Source: CAYFMP01 sp964344215
GTDB taxonomy: Bacteria > Pseudomonadota > Alphaproteobacteria > Rhodospirillales > Casp-alpha2
Reading direction: 5' to 3'
NCBI GenBank assembly: GCA_964344215.1
Contig: CAYFMP010000007.1
Span: forward strand, 1-64,000
Length of the DNA: 64,000 nt
Shown here in pieces: positions 16,608-25,434 of this stretch. Positions within the stretch are counted from its first letter, which is position 1. The number at the start of each line of letters is the position of its first letter. A program made the translations under genes and the position numbers. Under the pieces are notes generated by a model, which did not search any database, was not told where the DNA came from, and saw nothing but the letters and a program-made list of their open reading frames with translations.

Positions 16608-18869
16608 ATGATGGCGGTAAGTACCGAGAACACGGCCGCGACCGAATCCCCTCGTCCCGAGTTGAAGCAGAGGCGGGTCTATGTCGTTCATTTCGTCTTG
16701 GCCTGGATCATCTGTCTCGGCGCCTATCTGGCGATCGTCGTTTGGAACGACCGTCGCGCGATCGAACGCTACGAACTCCTGTTCAACGAGAATCAGGCCC
16801 TGCAGACTCTGTTGGCGCGACGCGGCATCGGCGAGCGTATCGACGACCTGACCGCCCGGCTCGGTGACCTGTCACGCGTCCGTATGGCGTCGTTCGCCCC
16901 CGCCGCCGGCAACCTCCGTCTGTTGGCCAGGTACGCCGAAAGCGAAATGTTCGCCGAACCGGAAGTCGTCGCCTATGCCATGATCGCCTCCAACGGCCAG
17001 TCCGTCGTCGGACGGCGTGCCGGCAGCTCGGACTGGGGCGGAGCCGAACAGCACGCTCGCAAATGGGCTGGTCAGATTTCCTTCGAATGGGCCCGCTCGC
17101 GTCCCGGTCCCTGGGTACCGAAGTTCGCCGTCTCCCAGGCCGGTCAGTTCGCCGGCATCGGCTACCCGATCGGCGAGCCCGGCAGTGCGTCTGGTTTCGC
17201 CGTCTTCGTCATCGACCTCGCCCAGTTGATGATACGCCATGTTACACCGATGCGGTCCGGCGAATACGGCCGCGGCTACAGTCTGGACCGCAACGGCAAC
17301 GTTCTCTACGATCATGAGACCGAGATCATAGGGCGCAACGTATTCGATGGCATGCATGCCGATTACCCGGACGTGCAACGTATCGACCGCCGCTTGATCA
17401 GCGAGCCGGTAGGCACCGGCGAATACCACTTTACGGTCAAGCGCGGCGGCCGGGTGTCGAGAAAACTGATTGCCTGGAACTCGCTTCCCGTCGGTGACCA
17501 AAAAATCATCGTCGCCCTGTCGGCGCCGGATTTCGAGATCACCGCCGCCATTCACGAGTTGCGTTTGCAGGAAGGTCTGGCCGGGCTTATCGTCTTCGCC
17601 ATCTTCCTCGGCACCACGTTCCTGTTCATCAAATTCCGCCACAAGGTCCTCGAGCGAACCGCGGCCGACCTCCAGGCCATCATCGACGACCGCACCCTGG
17701 AGTTGCAACGCGAACTAACGGAACGTAAGGAGGCGCAGGATGCCTTGCGGGCCAGCGAGGAGAGGTTCCGCGATTTCGGCGAGGCCTCTCAGGACTGGTT
17801 CTGGGAAATGGACGAAAACCTGCGCTTTACCTTCTTGTCCGGCCAGTACCAGCAGTCGGCCGGGATCTCGGCCGAGCGTCTTCTTGGCAAGACCCGCGAG
17901 GAGACGGAACTCGACGATGTGAGCACCAAGCCGTTTCGCGAACACCTGGCAGACCTCGAAGCCCATCGCCCGTTCCGGGACTTCGTATTCGCCCGCACCG
18001 GCGACGACGGCGCCGTCAACTATCTGTCGATCAGCGGCAAGCCGAGGTTCGACGAGAACGGCGACTTCAAGGGATATCGGGGGACCGGCTCCAACATCAC
18101 GGCCCGTATCCAGGCCGAAATCGGACTTCGGGTGGCCAAGGAGCAGGCCGAGTTCGCCAACCGCTCGAAGAGCGAGTTCCTGGCCAACATGAGCCATGAG
18201 CTGCGGACGCCCCTGAACTCGATCATCGGGTTCTCCGATATCCTGCGACAGCAGACATTCGGCCCCTTGGGCAGCGACCGCTACCCGCAGTATTCGAACG
18301 ATATTCACGCATCCGGGTTGCACCTCCTGCAGCTCATCAACGACATCCTCGACGTTTCGAAGATCGAAGCCGACGCCCTCGAGCTGTCGCCTGAACCGGT
18401 CGATATTCGAAACGCCGTCGAGTCGTGCCTGCCAATGATCTTCGAGCGCGCCTCAAGGGCCAAGGTCGTCGTCGAGACGGAGATCGAAGACGGCCTGCCG
18501 CGGCTGGTGGCCGATCCGCTTCGTCTCAAACAGATCCTACTCAACCTTCTGACCAATTCACTCAAGTTTACGCCGAGCGGCGGCGATGTCCGTGTCGAGG
18601 CATACCTCGGAAAGGACGGCGGCATCGTCCTCGCCGTCACCGATACGGGGATCGGCATCGCCGCCGAGGATATCCCCAAGGTGACGGAGCCGTTCGGCCA
18701 GGTCGAAAGCCCCTTGGTCCGTCGCTTCGAGGGAACCGGCCTCGGTCTGTCGCTGGTCAAGTCGCTGACCGAACTGCATGGCGGAACCTTCGGGATCGAC
18801 AGCCAAGTCGGCAAAGGCACGCGGGCGACGATCAGCTTTCCGGCCGAACGAACTGCGGACGGCGGTTGA
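16608..18869 (+). CDS. Membrane-bound sensor histidine kinase with extracytoplasmic sensor and PAS domain
   Basis: This 753-residue kinase has a membrane helix at about 24-45, a large periplasmic sensor of dCache-like size (about 46-318), a second helix at about 321-341, a PAS domain (about 375-500, ending FKGYRGTGSNITARI), HisKA with phospho-acceptor H530 in ANMSHELRTPL, and an HATPase with N box LLNLLTNSLKF, DTGIGI and GTGLGLSL. No receiver domain or partner response regulator is seen nearby. It is divergent from the Calvin operon, which makes a regulatory link possible but unproven. Two consecutive ATGs (16608 and 16611) are available and there is no clear ribosome site. Confidence 0.88.
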   Translation: MMAVSTENTAATESPRPELKQRRVYVVHFVLAWIICLGAYLAIVVWNDRRAIERYELLFNENQALQTLLARRGIGERIDDLTARLGDLSRVRMASFAPAAGNLRLLARYAESEMFAEPEVVAYAMIASNGQSVVGRRAGSSDWGGAEQHARKWAGQISFEWARSRPGPWVPKFAVSQAGQFAGIGYPIGEPGSASGFAVFVIDLAQLMIRHVTPMRSGEYGRGYSLDRNGNVLYDHETEIIGRNVFDGMHADYPDVQRIDRRLISEPVGTGEYHFTVKRGGRVSRKLIAWNSLPVGDQKIIVALSAPDFEITAAIHELRLQEGLAGLIVFAIFLGTTFLFIKFRHKVLERTAADLQAIIDDRTLELQRELTERKEAQDALRASEERFRDFGEASQDWFWEMDENLRFTFLSGQYQQSAGISAERLLGKTREETELDDVSTKPFREHLADLEAHRPFRDFVFARTGDDGAVNYLSISGKPRFDENGDFKGYRGTGSNITARIQAEIGLRVAKEQAEFANRSKSEFLANMSHELRTPLNSIIGFSDILRQQTFGPLGSDRYPQYSNDIHASGLHLLQLINDILDVSKIEADALELSPEPVDIRNAVESCLPMIFERASRAKVVVETEIEDGLPRLVADPLRLKQILLNLLTNSLKFTPSGGDVRVEAYLGKDGGIVLAVTDTGIGIAAEDIPKVTEPFGQVESPLVRRFEGTGLGLSLVKSLTELHGGTFGIDSQVGKGTRATISFPAERTADGG

Positions 18870-18993
18870 CAGAGGTTTGCCCTCGGCTTTCCCCTGGCAT
18901 TGGCGGGGCGCCTCCCTATATCTAGACGGTATTCCCGGTCCCCGGGCGGGAACCGGACGTAACAGGAGCCAGCGTTTACCCGGAGGTCCGGCC

Positions 18994-19317
18994 GTGACCG
19001 TACAACAGACCATTGAATCGAAGATACGCGGATCGCTCGATCCCAGTTACCTGACGGTGGTCAACGAAAGCCACATGCACAGCGTTCCGCCGGGATCGGA
19101 ATCGCATTTCAAACTGGTTATCGTCTCCGACAGTTTCGAAAACGCTTCCCGGGTGCAGCGCCACCAGGCGGTCAACCGCGTCCTGGCCGAGGAGTTGCGC
19201 CAACACATCCACGCGCTGTCGATGGAGACCTATACGGCCGTCGAATGGGAGCAACGCGGCGGCCGGACGCTGCAATCGCCTTTGTGCCACGGCGGCGGCA
19301 AGACGGACGCCGGCTGA
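18994..19317 (+). CDS. bolA: BolA family protein
   Basis: This 107-residue protein has the BolA fold: ESHMHSVPPGSESHFKLVIVS, then FENASRVQRHQAVNRVLAEEL, then HALSMETYTAVEW. BolA proteins pair with monothiol glutaredoxins to bind Fe-S clusters, and some affect morphology or transcription. The conserved His residues (SHMH, RH, HAL) that could ligate a cluster are present. The GTG at 18994 has CGGAGG seven bases upstream; a longer in-frame reading to 18778 would run inside the kinase gene. No glutaredoxin gene is adjacent. Confidence 0.9.
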   Translation: MTVQQTIESKIRGSLDPSYLTVVNESHMHSVPPGSESHFKLVIVSDSFENASRVQRHQAVNRVLAEELRQHIHALSMETYTAVEWEQRGGRTLQSPLCHGGGKTDAG

Positions 19318-19353
19318 CCCACAGCCTTCGCTCCGCCCCATGACGGGGGCAGC

Positions 19354-19998
19354 CTATCTGCTGCCGTCGTTGTTTTCAGCCAATATCTGCAGGTTGATGC
19401 GGTCCCATCCGGGCAGCTTGCCGTTGCCGATTTCCTCGGGCATTTCGTCGGCAAGCTGAATTTGCGCATATTGCTGCTCGCGTTTGGTCATGTTGCGGGT
19501 AAAGATCTTGTATTGGTTGCCGCGCAGTCTATCGATCCCGGCCCGTTCGGCGCGCATGTACCAAAGAAAGGCTTCCCTGAAGTTCTGATCGAGGGCGCGA
19601 CCGTGTTCGTACATCCAGGCCAGAACGTCCATGGCCGGCGGAAATCCCTCCATGACGGCGCGCTGGCGCACGACCTCGGCGTCGAACCAATCGGGATCGC
19701 CGGCCTCGATCTCGGTGACCGTGTCGTTCCAGATCTTTTGGGTCAGGACGAAGGCCTTGTCCGGATAGGGATATTTTTCGTTGACGGGGATGTGCACGCC
19801 CGGCTCATGATCGATGCGGCCCAGGAACCGTAGTTCCTCGGTCCGCGTGTCCGACAACCACACCGTCTCCTGGTACCACTCCCGATACTTGGCGCCGGCG
19901 TTGAAGAACCCGGTCAGCGGCGCATAACCGTGCACCGGGATGCTCAAACCGAACACCATCGCCACCAACGCAAACAGGCCGAAGATTCGTACGGACAT
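19354..19998 (-). CDS. Secreted protein with Sel1-like motif, function unknown
   Basis: This 214-residue protein has an N-terminal signal (about 1-24, IFGLFALVAMVFGLSIPVHG). The middle contains one Sel1/TPR-like helical repeat, FPPAMDVLAWMYEHGRALDQ followed by NFREAFLWYMRAERAGI. Sel1-like repeats mediate protein contacts in the periplasm or at membranes. Its C terminus is polar (QYAQIQLADEMPEEIGNGKL). The ATG at 19998 follows GAAGGA; the frame extends upstream to 20100 but without a signal-like start. It converges on bolA with a 36-bp gap. I do not recognise a specific family. Confidence 0.65.
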   Translation of the reverse strand: MSVRIFGLFALVAMVFGLSIPVHGYAPLTGFFNAGAKYREWYQETVWLSDTRTEELRFLGRIDHEPGVHIPVNEKYPYPDKAFVLTQKIWNDTVTEIEAGDPDWFDAEVVRQRAVMEGFPPAMDVLAWMYEHGRALDQNFREAFLWYMRAERAGIDRLRGNQYKIFTRNMTKREQQYAQIQLADEMPEEIGNGKLPGWDRINLQILAENNDGSR

Positions 19999-20244
19999 TG
20001 TCCTTCGAAGCGGTCCCGATCTTGCTTCCGCATTCCCCCTCCGACGTGATGCCGGAGCCGGAATGCGCTTATCCCAAGGGGGGTCGTATCGAACCTCCAC
20101 GCCGAGCCGGTACCCCTCCGACCGTCCGCGCGAGCCTGCGCGCCGAAACAGGTCGGCGCGCCGGCAAATTCAGATTCGATCTTCAGTTTGTACAGTTCGT
20201 AGGTGACAGGTACCTTACAAATAGCTTCCGTTTCGAATTTCTGC

Positions 20245-20346
20245 CTAAGCGATCAAAGCACTTGCCAGCAGCGCCACGCCGAGCGCGACGCCACCGAGAA
20301 ATCCGAATGTGATCCTGAGTACCGGAGCGATCCTAGATCCAAGCAT
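20245..20346 (-). CDS. 33-residue single-pass membrane microprotein
   Basis: This short frame reads MLGSRIAPVLRITFGFLGG and then a hydrophobic stretch ending ALLASALIA. The ATG at 20346 follows GGGAGG at six-base spacing, which is a better ribosome site than many long genes here have. The product would be a basic N terminus followed by one membrane helix of about 20 residues. A perfect 8-bp stem (GCCCGAGG 20396-20403 with CCTCGGGC 20410-20417) lies upstream in its probable leader. No family is recognised. Confidence 0.5.
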   Translation of the reverse strand: MLGSRIAPVLRITFGFLGGVALGVALLASALIA

Positions 20347-20553
20347 GGCAACCTCCCAAAAGCCGACTCGGTTCTTCGCAACGTATGATTATTGTGCCCG
20401 AGGAACCGGCCTCGGGCAGTGACGGCGGTCACAGGTTCTCGGTTGGCGCCAGCGCTTGCCGGGCCGGGTCTTGCGGTCGGTTGACGGTGGCCCCGAGATG
20501 CTTCAATGATCGGCGATCGTTTGCATCCTGTCGTTCTTTTTGGCGGAGCCCTC

Positions 20554-21027
20554 ATGACCCACACGCATCGCCATGAATACCGGGTTCGCACGGTCTGGCA
20601 CGACCAGGGTACGACCCGGGACTATCGAAGCTATTCCCGCGATCATGTCGTCGAACTCGAGGGAAAGCCGCCGATCGCCGGCTCGGCCGATCCAGCGTTC
20701 AGGGGCGATGCGGCGCGCCACAACCCGGAGGATCTGCTGGTGGCGTCGTTGTCGACCTGCCACATGCTGTGGTACCTACACCTGTGCGCGGTCGGTGGCG
20801 TGGTCGTGGTCGATTACTACGACGAGGCTGTCGGCGTCATGGAGGAAACCGCCGACGGCGGCGGCCGGTTCGTCGAGGTGGTGTTGCGCCCAACAGCGAC
20901 GATCACGGCGTCGAGCCCCAATGACAAGGCGCTGGAGTTGCACCATCCGGCCCACGAGAAATGCTTCATCGCCAGTTCGGTAAACTTTCCGGTGCGCTGC
21001 GAGCCGAACGTCGTACCCGAGCCCTGA
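20554..21027 (+). CDS. OsmC-family protein
   Basis: This 157-residue protein of the OsmC/Ohr superfamily contains the paired cysteines expected of a thiol peroxidase: C69 in ASLSTCHMLWYLHLC and C137 in AHEKCFIASSVNFPV. The helix context NPEDLLVASLSTCHM is diagnostic. Such proteins reduce organic hydroperoxides using lipoylated or other dithiols. The best start is ATG at 20554 with GGCGGAG upstream; an ATG 16 codons earlier lacks a site. It is monocistronic and convergent with the PilZ gene. Confidence 0.85.
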   Translation: MTHTHRHEYRVRTVWHDQGTTRDYRSYSRDHVVELEGKPPIAGSADPAFRGDAARHNPEDLLVASLSTCHMLWYLHLCAVGGVVVVDYYDEAVGVMEETADGGGRFVEVVLRPTATITASSPNDKALELHHPAHEKCFIASSVNFPVRCEPNVVPEP

Positions 21028-21067
21028 GCGAGGACGCGGCGGCAGGAGATCGATTCAGACGGGTTTC

Positions 21068-21403
21068 CTAGAAGCCGAGTTCGATCTTGCTCTGAGCGGC
21101 CATAATCTTGGCGATCAACTCTTCGTCCTCGGCCGATTCAGCAGTGAACTCGACGGCGATGTTTCTGTCGTCGGCGCGCCTGATGGTGCCGTTCAAGTGA
21201 CCGATCTCATCGATCTCGAGTTCGACGGTTTCTCCGACCACGAACGGGTTTTTGACCGTGCCCGTCGGATAGACGAACTCGATGGCGGCGCCGCTCGCCG
21301 AAATGTTGGTCAACAGGCCGCCGTGCGCCAGGTCGCCGTCCTTGGCGAAGGCCAATCGGCTGAGCTTGGCCGGCATGCGATCGCGTTGTTCGTCTTCACT
21401 CAT
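21068..21403 (-). CDS. PilZ domain protein
   Basis: This 111-residue protein consists almost wholly of a PilZ domain. The NxSxxG motif is present as NISASG (about 34-39), followed by AAIEF, the central strand VGETVELEIDEIG, and IAVEF near residue 85. The upstream arginine motif (RxxxR) is incomplete: RDRMPAK has arginines at the wrong spacing and a Lys at the second position. Cyclic-di-GMP binding is therefore plausible but not assured. The ATG at 21403 has GGGGAG upstream. It converges with the OsmC-like gene. Confidence 0.75.
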   Translation of the reverse strand: MSEDEQRDRMPAKLSRLAFAKDGDLAHGGLLTNISASGAAIEFVYPTGTVKNPFVVGETVELEIDEIGHLNGTIRRADDRNIAVEFTAESAEDEELIAKIMAAQSKIELGF

Positions 21404-21539
21404 GATGCCGCTCCCCGTTTGGCGCGTCCAAAATTTAACCTCGGAACTCCAAATTCCGGTTTCAAGACTACCGGCGGGGTCGTTACTTGACAGTGATCAA
21501 AATCACGTTTGGCGATTTCAATGAAAATATAGGGAAAAA

Positions 21540-21690
21540 TGGGGAGACCGGTAGTTTGGCGCTGACATACAGGAGGTACAGCGACGACTACCAAAAGGCA
21601 GAGACGTTTGCGAAGGCGCGACACGAAGGGTTGTGGCGCATCCGGTTCATGCTACCTTGGGAGTGGCGACATAAGAAGAACAATGAATGA
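21540..21690 (+). pseudogene. C-terminal remnant of a thermonuclease (SNase-like) gene
   Basis: The translated segment GSLALTYRRYSDDYQKAETF, then AKARHEGLWRIRFMLPWEWR, is the recognisable C-terminal helix and tail of staphylococcal-nuclease-like proteins (the A-YRRYS-DY-AE-A---GLW-G-F--PW-WR pattern). The upstream N-terminal barrel and its catalytic residues are missing. The frame continues only to 21487 with unrelated sequence. Composition is lower in GC than the flanks. This is best read as a decayed or truncated gene rather than an active nuclease. Confidence 0.6.
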
Positions 21691-21843
21691 TTACAAAGGA
21701 TGGACGGAACGATGAGAGCAACTGTCTGTCCGGCTCGGTCGATAGTAAGTGTCGCCAAGGGATTGGCGTAGGGCGAGCGAACGCAAAACAGGTCGCTGAT
21801 TCCAATTTCTCGGGGCTTTCAGTTTTTCACAGGAGAGCAAACG

Positions 21844-22152
21844 ATGCGGAACTTCAAGAACCTTGTTATTTGCACAGCGATTGTTGCTGGAATGCTCATT
21901 TTTGAGGCTCAAGCTCAAGAGGCAAACAAACCCATGAGCGGTCCAGGAGTTCTGGACATTCAAGAGGCCCTATCTGGAGGGGTCATCACGGTCGCGGGAC
22001 ACCAAAACCCTGCGGCGAACGGTCGGACGATATCCGTGTTGTGGATTAGAGATAGGGCGGGACGACTGTTCGCATGTGGTGCTGAAGCCAACTATACAAC
22101 CGGAGAGGATGTATCCAAACTTAAGGTGAATTGCCGACGCGTTGGCGGGTGA
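21844..22152 (+). CDS. Small secreted hypothetical protein
   Basis: This 102-residue protein has a clear signal peptide (MRNFKNLVICTAIVAGMLIF through AQA, about 1-24). The mature part is about 78 residues and holds an isolated pair of cysteines (FACGAE and VNCRR) that could form one disulfide. The ribosome site CAGGAGAG lies 6-8 bases before ATG at 21844. The gene sits in a low-GC pocket between the nuclease remnant and tRNA-His, which suggests acquisition by transfer. No family is recognised. Confidence 0.55.
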   Translation: MRNFKNLVICTAIVAGMLIFEAQAQEANKPMSGPGVLDIQEALSGGVITVAGHQNPAANGRTISVLWIRDRAGRLFACGAEANYTTGEDVSKLKVNCRRVGG

Positions 22153-22205
22153 TCCAGGCGTGCCGTGAGGACTGCGGCTCTAAGACGGACATCTTATAGG
22201 GAAAA

Positions 22206-22283
22206 TGGGGTGGCTGAGGGGATTCGAACCCCCGACCTCCTGGACCACAACCAGGCGCTCTAACCAACTGAGCTACAGCCACC
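22206..22283 (-). tRNA. trnH: tRNA-His (anticodon GTG)
   Basis: This is a complete cloverleaf on the minus strand. The 7-bp acceptor stem is GTGGCTG/CAGCCAC, and the anticodon loop TTGTGGT gives GTG. The T-loop is GTTCGAA. The extra G(-1), characteristic of tRNA-His, is encoded at 22283 and faces C73 at 22209. CCA is encoded at 22208-22206. The low-GC pocket with the nuclease remnant begins right beyond its 3' end. Confidence 0.95.
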
Positions 22284-22355
22284 ACAGAGGGGGCGGCGTC
22301 TAAGTAGACCCTAGCCTGCCGAGCGTCAAGCGTCGCCGTCGGCCGTCCACGTTTC

Positions 22356-23903
22356 TCAGATCACCGCTTCGATCAGGTAGGGTCCCGGTTCAGAAAGACC
22401 GCGCTCGAGCGCCGTCAACAACGCCTCGCCGTCGGCCGCCGTTTCGGCGGCAACGCCGAGACCACGGGCCAGGACCGACCAGTCCAACGGCGGCCGGTCG
22501 AGTTCGAACATATCCAAGGCCTTTTGTCCCGGATCGGTAACGCCGACGTTCTCCATCTCGCCCTTCAGGCATTCGTAGGCGCGGTTGGAGAAGATCACCG
22601 TGGTCACGTCGAGACCCTCGCGGGCCTGGGTCCACAGCGCCTGTACCGTGTACATGGCCGAGCCGTCGGCCTGTAGCGATATGACCTTGCGGTCGGGACA
22701 CGCGATTGCCGCTCCGGCCGCCAGCGGCGGGCCGATGCCGATGGAGCCGCCGGTGATCTGCAGCCAGCTGTGCGGCGGCGCCCCGAAGGTGAGCGGGAAG
22801 ATCTGCCGCCCCATGGTGATGCCCTCGTCGGTAACGATTGCGTTCTCCGGCATCACCGCCAGCACCGCCTCGGCGATGGTTTCGGCACTAAGCGGCCCGC
22901 TCGGGCGGCCGCCGGCGGCGCGGCGCTCGGCCAGCGGCGGCGGCGTGTTGCCGACACCGACCCGCTCGGCCAGCATGTCGAGCGCCGCCAGCCCGTCCTC
23001 GTCGGCGCTGCTCAGAGTGTGCGCGGCGCAACCCTCGGGCGCCAGCTGGCTCGGCTTGTCGGGATAGGCAAAAAAGGCGATCGGCTCCTTGGCGCCGACC
23101 AACACGATGTGGCGGAAGCCGTGCAGACGCTCCAGGGCCTGATCGATCGGATAAGGAATCTTCTGAACGGCGACCCGCCCGGCTCCCCTTTCGAGCCGCG
23201 CGTTCGACATCTGCGCCGACAGTTCGGCGCCGGTCTTGGCGGCGATCCGTCCGGCCAACTCCAGACCGTCCTCGCCGAGCACCGGTCCGGCCATCAAGAT
23301 CAGCGTCGGTTCGCCCGCCAGCAGCACCCGAGCCGCCTGCTCGACCGCCTCCTCGGCCGGTGGTGGCGCCGCCTCGACGGGAAGCGGACCGGCCGGACCG
23401 GCGGCGGCGTTCCAGGCGGCGTCGCCGGGCAGGATCAGGGTGGCGACCCGTCCCGGCGGGGTGCGGGCATGGCGGATGGCTTCGGCCGCCAGCCCGGCGA
23501 CGGAATTGGCGTCGGGCGCTGTCTCGACCCAATCGGACACCGGCCGGGCTATGCCTTCGATATCGGCGGTCAGCGGCGCGTCGTACTTGACGTGATAGGT
23601 GGCGTGATCGCCGACGATATTGACGACCGGTGTGCGCGCCTTGCGGGCGTTGTGCAGGTTGGCGAGGCCGTTGCCGAGGCCCGGCCCGGTGTGCAGCAGC
23701 GTTGCCGCCGGCTTGCCGGCCATGCGCCCGTAGCCGTCGGCCGCCCCGGTAACGACGTTCTCCTGCAGCCCCAACACGCAGCGCATGCCGGCGTGGCTGT
23801 CCAAGGCCGCCACGAAATGCATCTCCGAAGTGCCGGGGTTGGTGAAACAGACATCGACGCCGCCGCCGAGCAGGGTCTTGACCAGACTTTCGGCTCCGTT
23901 CAT
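22356..23903 (-). CDS. Thiamine-diphosphate enzyme, acetolactate-synthase-like large subunit
   Basis: This 515-residue ThDP enzyme has three domains. The pyrimidine domain has the catalytic Glu in GLQENVVTGAADGYGRM (about residue 47). The central domain includes LILMAGPVLGEDGLELAGR. The PP domain has QADGSAMYTVQALWTQAREG followed by NRAYECL, a variant of the GDG-NN motif with Ala for the first Gly. It groups with proteins annotated as acetolactate synthase large subunits or benzoylformate-decarboxylase-like enzymes. There is no ilvH regulatory subunit beside it, so a role in branched-chain synthesis is doubtful. ATG at 23903 is divergent from the aminotransferase, 95 bp away. Confidence 0.75.
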   Translation of the reverse strand: MNGAESLVKTLLGGGVDVCFTNPGTSEMHFVAALDSHAGMRCVLGLQENVVTGAADGYGRMAGKPAATLLHTGPGLGNGLANLHNARKARTPVVNIVGDHATYHVKYDAPLTADIEGIARPVSDWVETAPDANSVAGLAAEAIRHARTPPGRVATLILPGDAAWNAAAGPAGPLPVEAAPPPAEEAVEQAARVLLAGEPTLILMAGPVLGEDGLELAGRIAAKTGAELSAQMSNARLERGAGRVAVQKIPYPIDQALERLHGFRHIVLVGAKEPIAFFAYPDKPSQLAPEGCAAHTLSSADEDGLAALDMLAERVGVGNTPPPLAERRAAGGRPSGPLSAETIAEAVLAVMPENAIVTDEGITMGRQIFPLTFGAPPHSWLQITGGSIGIGPPLAAGAAIACPDRKVISLQADGSAMYTVQALWTQAREGLDVTTVIFSNRAYECLKGEMENVGVTDPGQKALDMFELDRPPLDWSVLARGLGVAAETAADGEALLTALERGLSEPGPYLIEAVI

Positions 23904-23998
23904 GGATGATCCGCCTTATTGGCCCCGGGGATTGGCGAGACCTTCCGTGTAGCATACAGTGCGCCAGGCGCAAACTTCGCTTAGAGGAAATCCGTCCG

Positions 23999-25162
23999 TT
24001 GCTGGAGCCCGTCGATATCGCCACCCGCATGCGTAGCGAATCCGCCTTCCAGGTCCTGGCCCGGGCGGCCGAGCTCGAGAAGCAGGGCCGCGAGGTCATC
24101 AATCTCGGTATCGGCCAGCCCGATTTCAAGTCGCCGCCGCACGTCGTCGAGGCCGCCGTCGAAGCTTTGCGCGACGGCCACCACGGCTATACGGAGGCCA
24201 ACGGCATCCCGGAACTGCGTCGGGCGGTGGCCGATCACATCGCCGAATACCGGGGCGTCGAGATCGCACCTGAGCGCGTCCTCATCGTGCCCGGCGGCAA
24301 GACCACGATGTTCTTCGCCATTCTCATGTTCGGCCGGGCTGGTGCCGAGATCGTCTATCCCAATCCTGGTTTCCCGATCTACGAATCGCTGATCGGGGCG
24401 ACCGGCGCCAAGCCGGTGGCGATGCGGTTGCACGAGGAAACCGGTTTCTCCTTCGACGCCGGGGAGGTCCTCGACCTGATCACGTCCGACACCCGCCTGC
24501 TCATCATTAACAGCCCGGCCAATCCGACCGGCGGCGTCGTGCCGACGGCGGAGATGGACCGCCTGGCCGAGGGGCTGGAGGCGCACCCGCAGGTCGCCGT
24601 GCTCAGCGACGAGATTTACGGACGCCTGCTCTACGACGGCCGCCGTCACGCCAGCCTGCTGGCCTATCCACATCTCAGGGAGCGCGTCATCCTGCTCGAT
24701 GGCTGGTCGAAGACCTACGCCATGACCGGCTGGCGGTTAGGTTTCGGCGTGTGGCCCGAGGCCCTGATGGAAATGGCGACGCGGATGGCCGTCAACAGCC
24801 ATTCCTGCGTCAACGCGGCCGCGCAGTACGCCGGTATCGCGGCGCTGAGAGGCCCGCAGGAGCAGGTCACAGACATGCTCGGCACCTTCGAGAAACGGCG
24901 CCGAGTCACGGTCGATGAATTGAACGCCGTGCCCGGTTTCCGGTGCGTCGAACCGGGCGGCGCCTTCTATGCCTTCCCCAATATCTCCGGTACCGGGCTG
25001 ACGTCGGAACAGATGCAGGAAAGACTGTTGGAGGAAGCCGGCGTCGCCACCATCGCCGGCACTAGCTTCGGTGCCTTCGGCGAGGGCTACCTGCGCATCT
25101 CGTACGCCAACTCGACCGCCAATATCCGCGAAGCCATCGCCCGCATCCGGGCGTGTCTCTGA
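23999..25162 (+). CDS. PLP-dependent class I/II aminotransferase
   Basis: This 387-residue fold-type I aminotransferase of the AspC/AspB type contains INLGIGQPDFKSPPHV, the cofactor contacts PGGKTTMFFAI, NSPANPTGGV and SDEIYGRLLYDG, the Schiff-base Lys in LDGWSKTYAMTGWRLG, and the substrate-binding Arg in YLRISYANS. Substrate specificity is not evident. The best start is TTG at 23999 behind AGAGGAA; an upstream ATG at 23906 would add a non-homologous leader. The last codons and the stop lie within the first copy of a 27-bp tandem repeat. Confidence 0.85.
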   Translation: MLEPVDIATRMRSESAFQVLARAAELEKQGREVINLGIGQPDFKSPPHVVEAAVEALRDGHHGYTEANGIPELRRAVADHIAEYRGVEIAPERVLIVPGGKTTMFFAILMFGRAGAEIVYPNPGFPIYESLIGATGAKPVAMRLHEETGFSFDAGEVLDLITSDTRLLIINSPANPTGGVVPTAEMDRLAEGLEAHPQVAVLSDEIYGRLLYDGRRHASLLAYPHLRERVILLDGWSKTYAMTGWRLGFGVWPEALMEMATRMAVNSHSCVNAAAQYAGIAALRGPQEQVTDMLGTFEKRRRVTVDELNAVPGFRCVEPGGAFYAFPNISGTGLTSEQMQERLLEEAGVATIAGTSFGAFGEGYLRISYANSTANIREAIARIRACL

Positions 25163-25262
25163 GACTCCCGCATCCGGGCGTGTCTCTGAGACTCCCGCAT
25201 CCGGGCGTGCCTCTGAGATTCCCGCATCTGGACGTGCCTCTGAGTCTCCCGTATCCGGGTTC
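25142..25262 (+). repeat. 27-bp tandem repeat, four full copies plus a partial fifth
   Basis: Units start at 25142, 25169, 25196, 25223 and 25250 (partial). The unit begins CGCATCCGGGCG and ends CTCTGAGACTCC. Copies 1 and 2 are identical. Copies 3 and 4 diverge progressively, and the fifth is cut short and diverged. Copy 1 contains the final six codons and TGA of the aminotransferase gene, so the array arose by duplication of the gene's own 3' end. There are no spacers, so this is not a CRISPR. Confidence 0.92.
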
Positions 25263-25434
25263 GTCTTAGGCGCCCACGCGGGCGGATCGGTTTGCGGTCA
25301 TTCGACAGATTCTGTGTGAATCCTAAGCAGTTGCCTAAATATTGGGCACGTCTGTTCGGCAGCCAGTTCCAGTTAACCTTAGAAGTCAACTCGAATTAAT
25401 TGAAATGAAACGATTTTCCGCGACTTGGCCAGTT

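Noticed and set aside
21687..21905. 72-codon frame overlapping the small secreted gene
   Set aside because: It overlaps the better-supported signal-peptide gene in another frame and has no plausible content.
25142..25262. Possible CRISPR array
   Set aside because: Repeats are directly adjacent with no spacers, and the first unit encodes the end of the aminotransferase gene. There are no cas genes.
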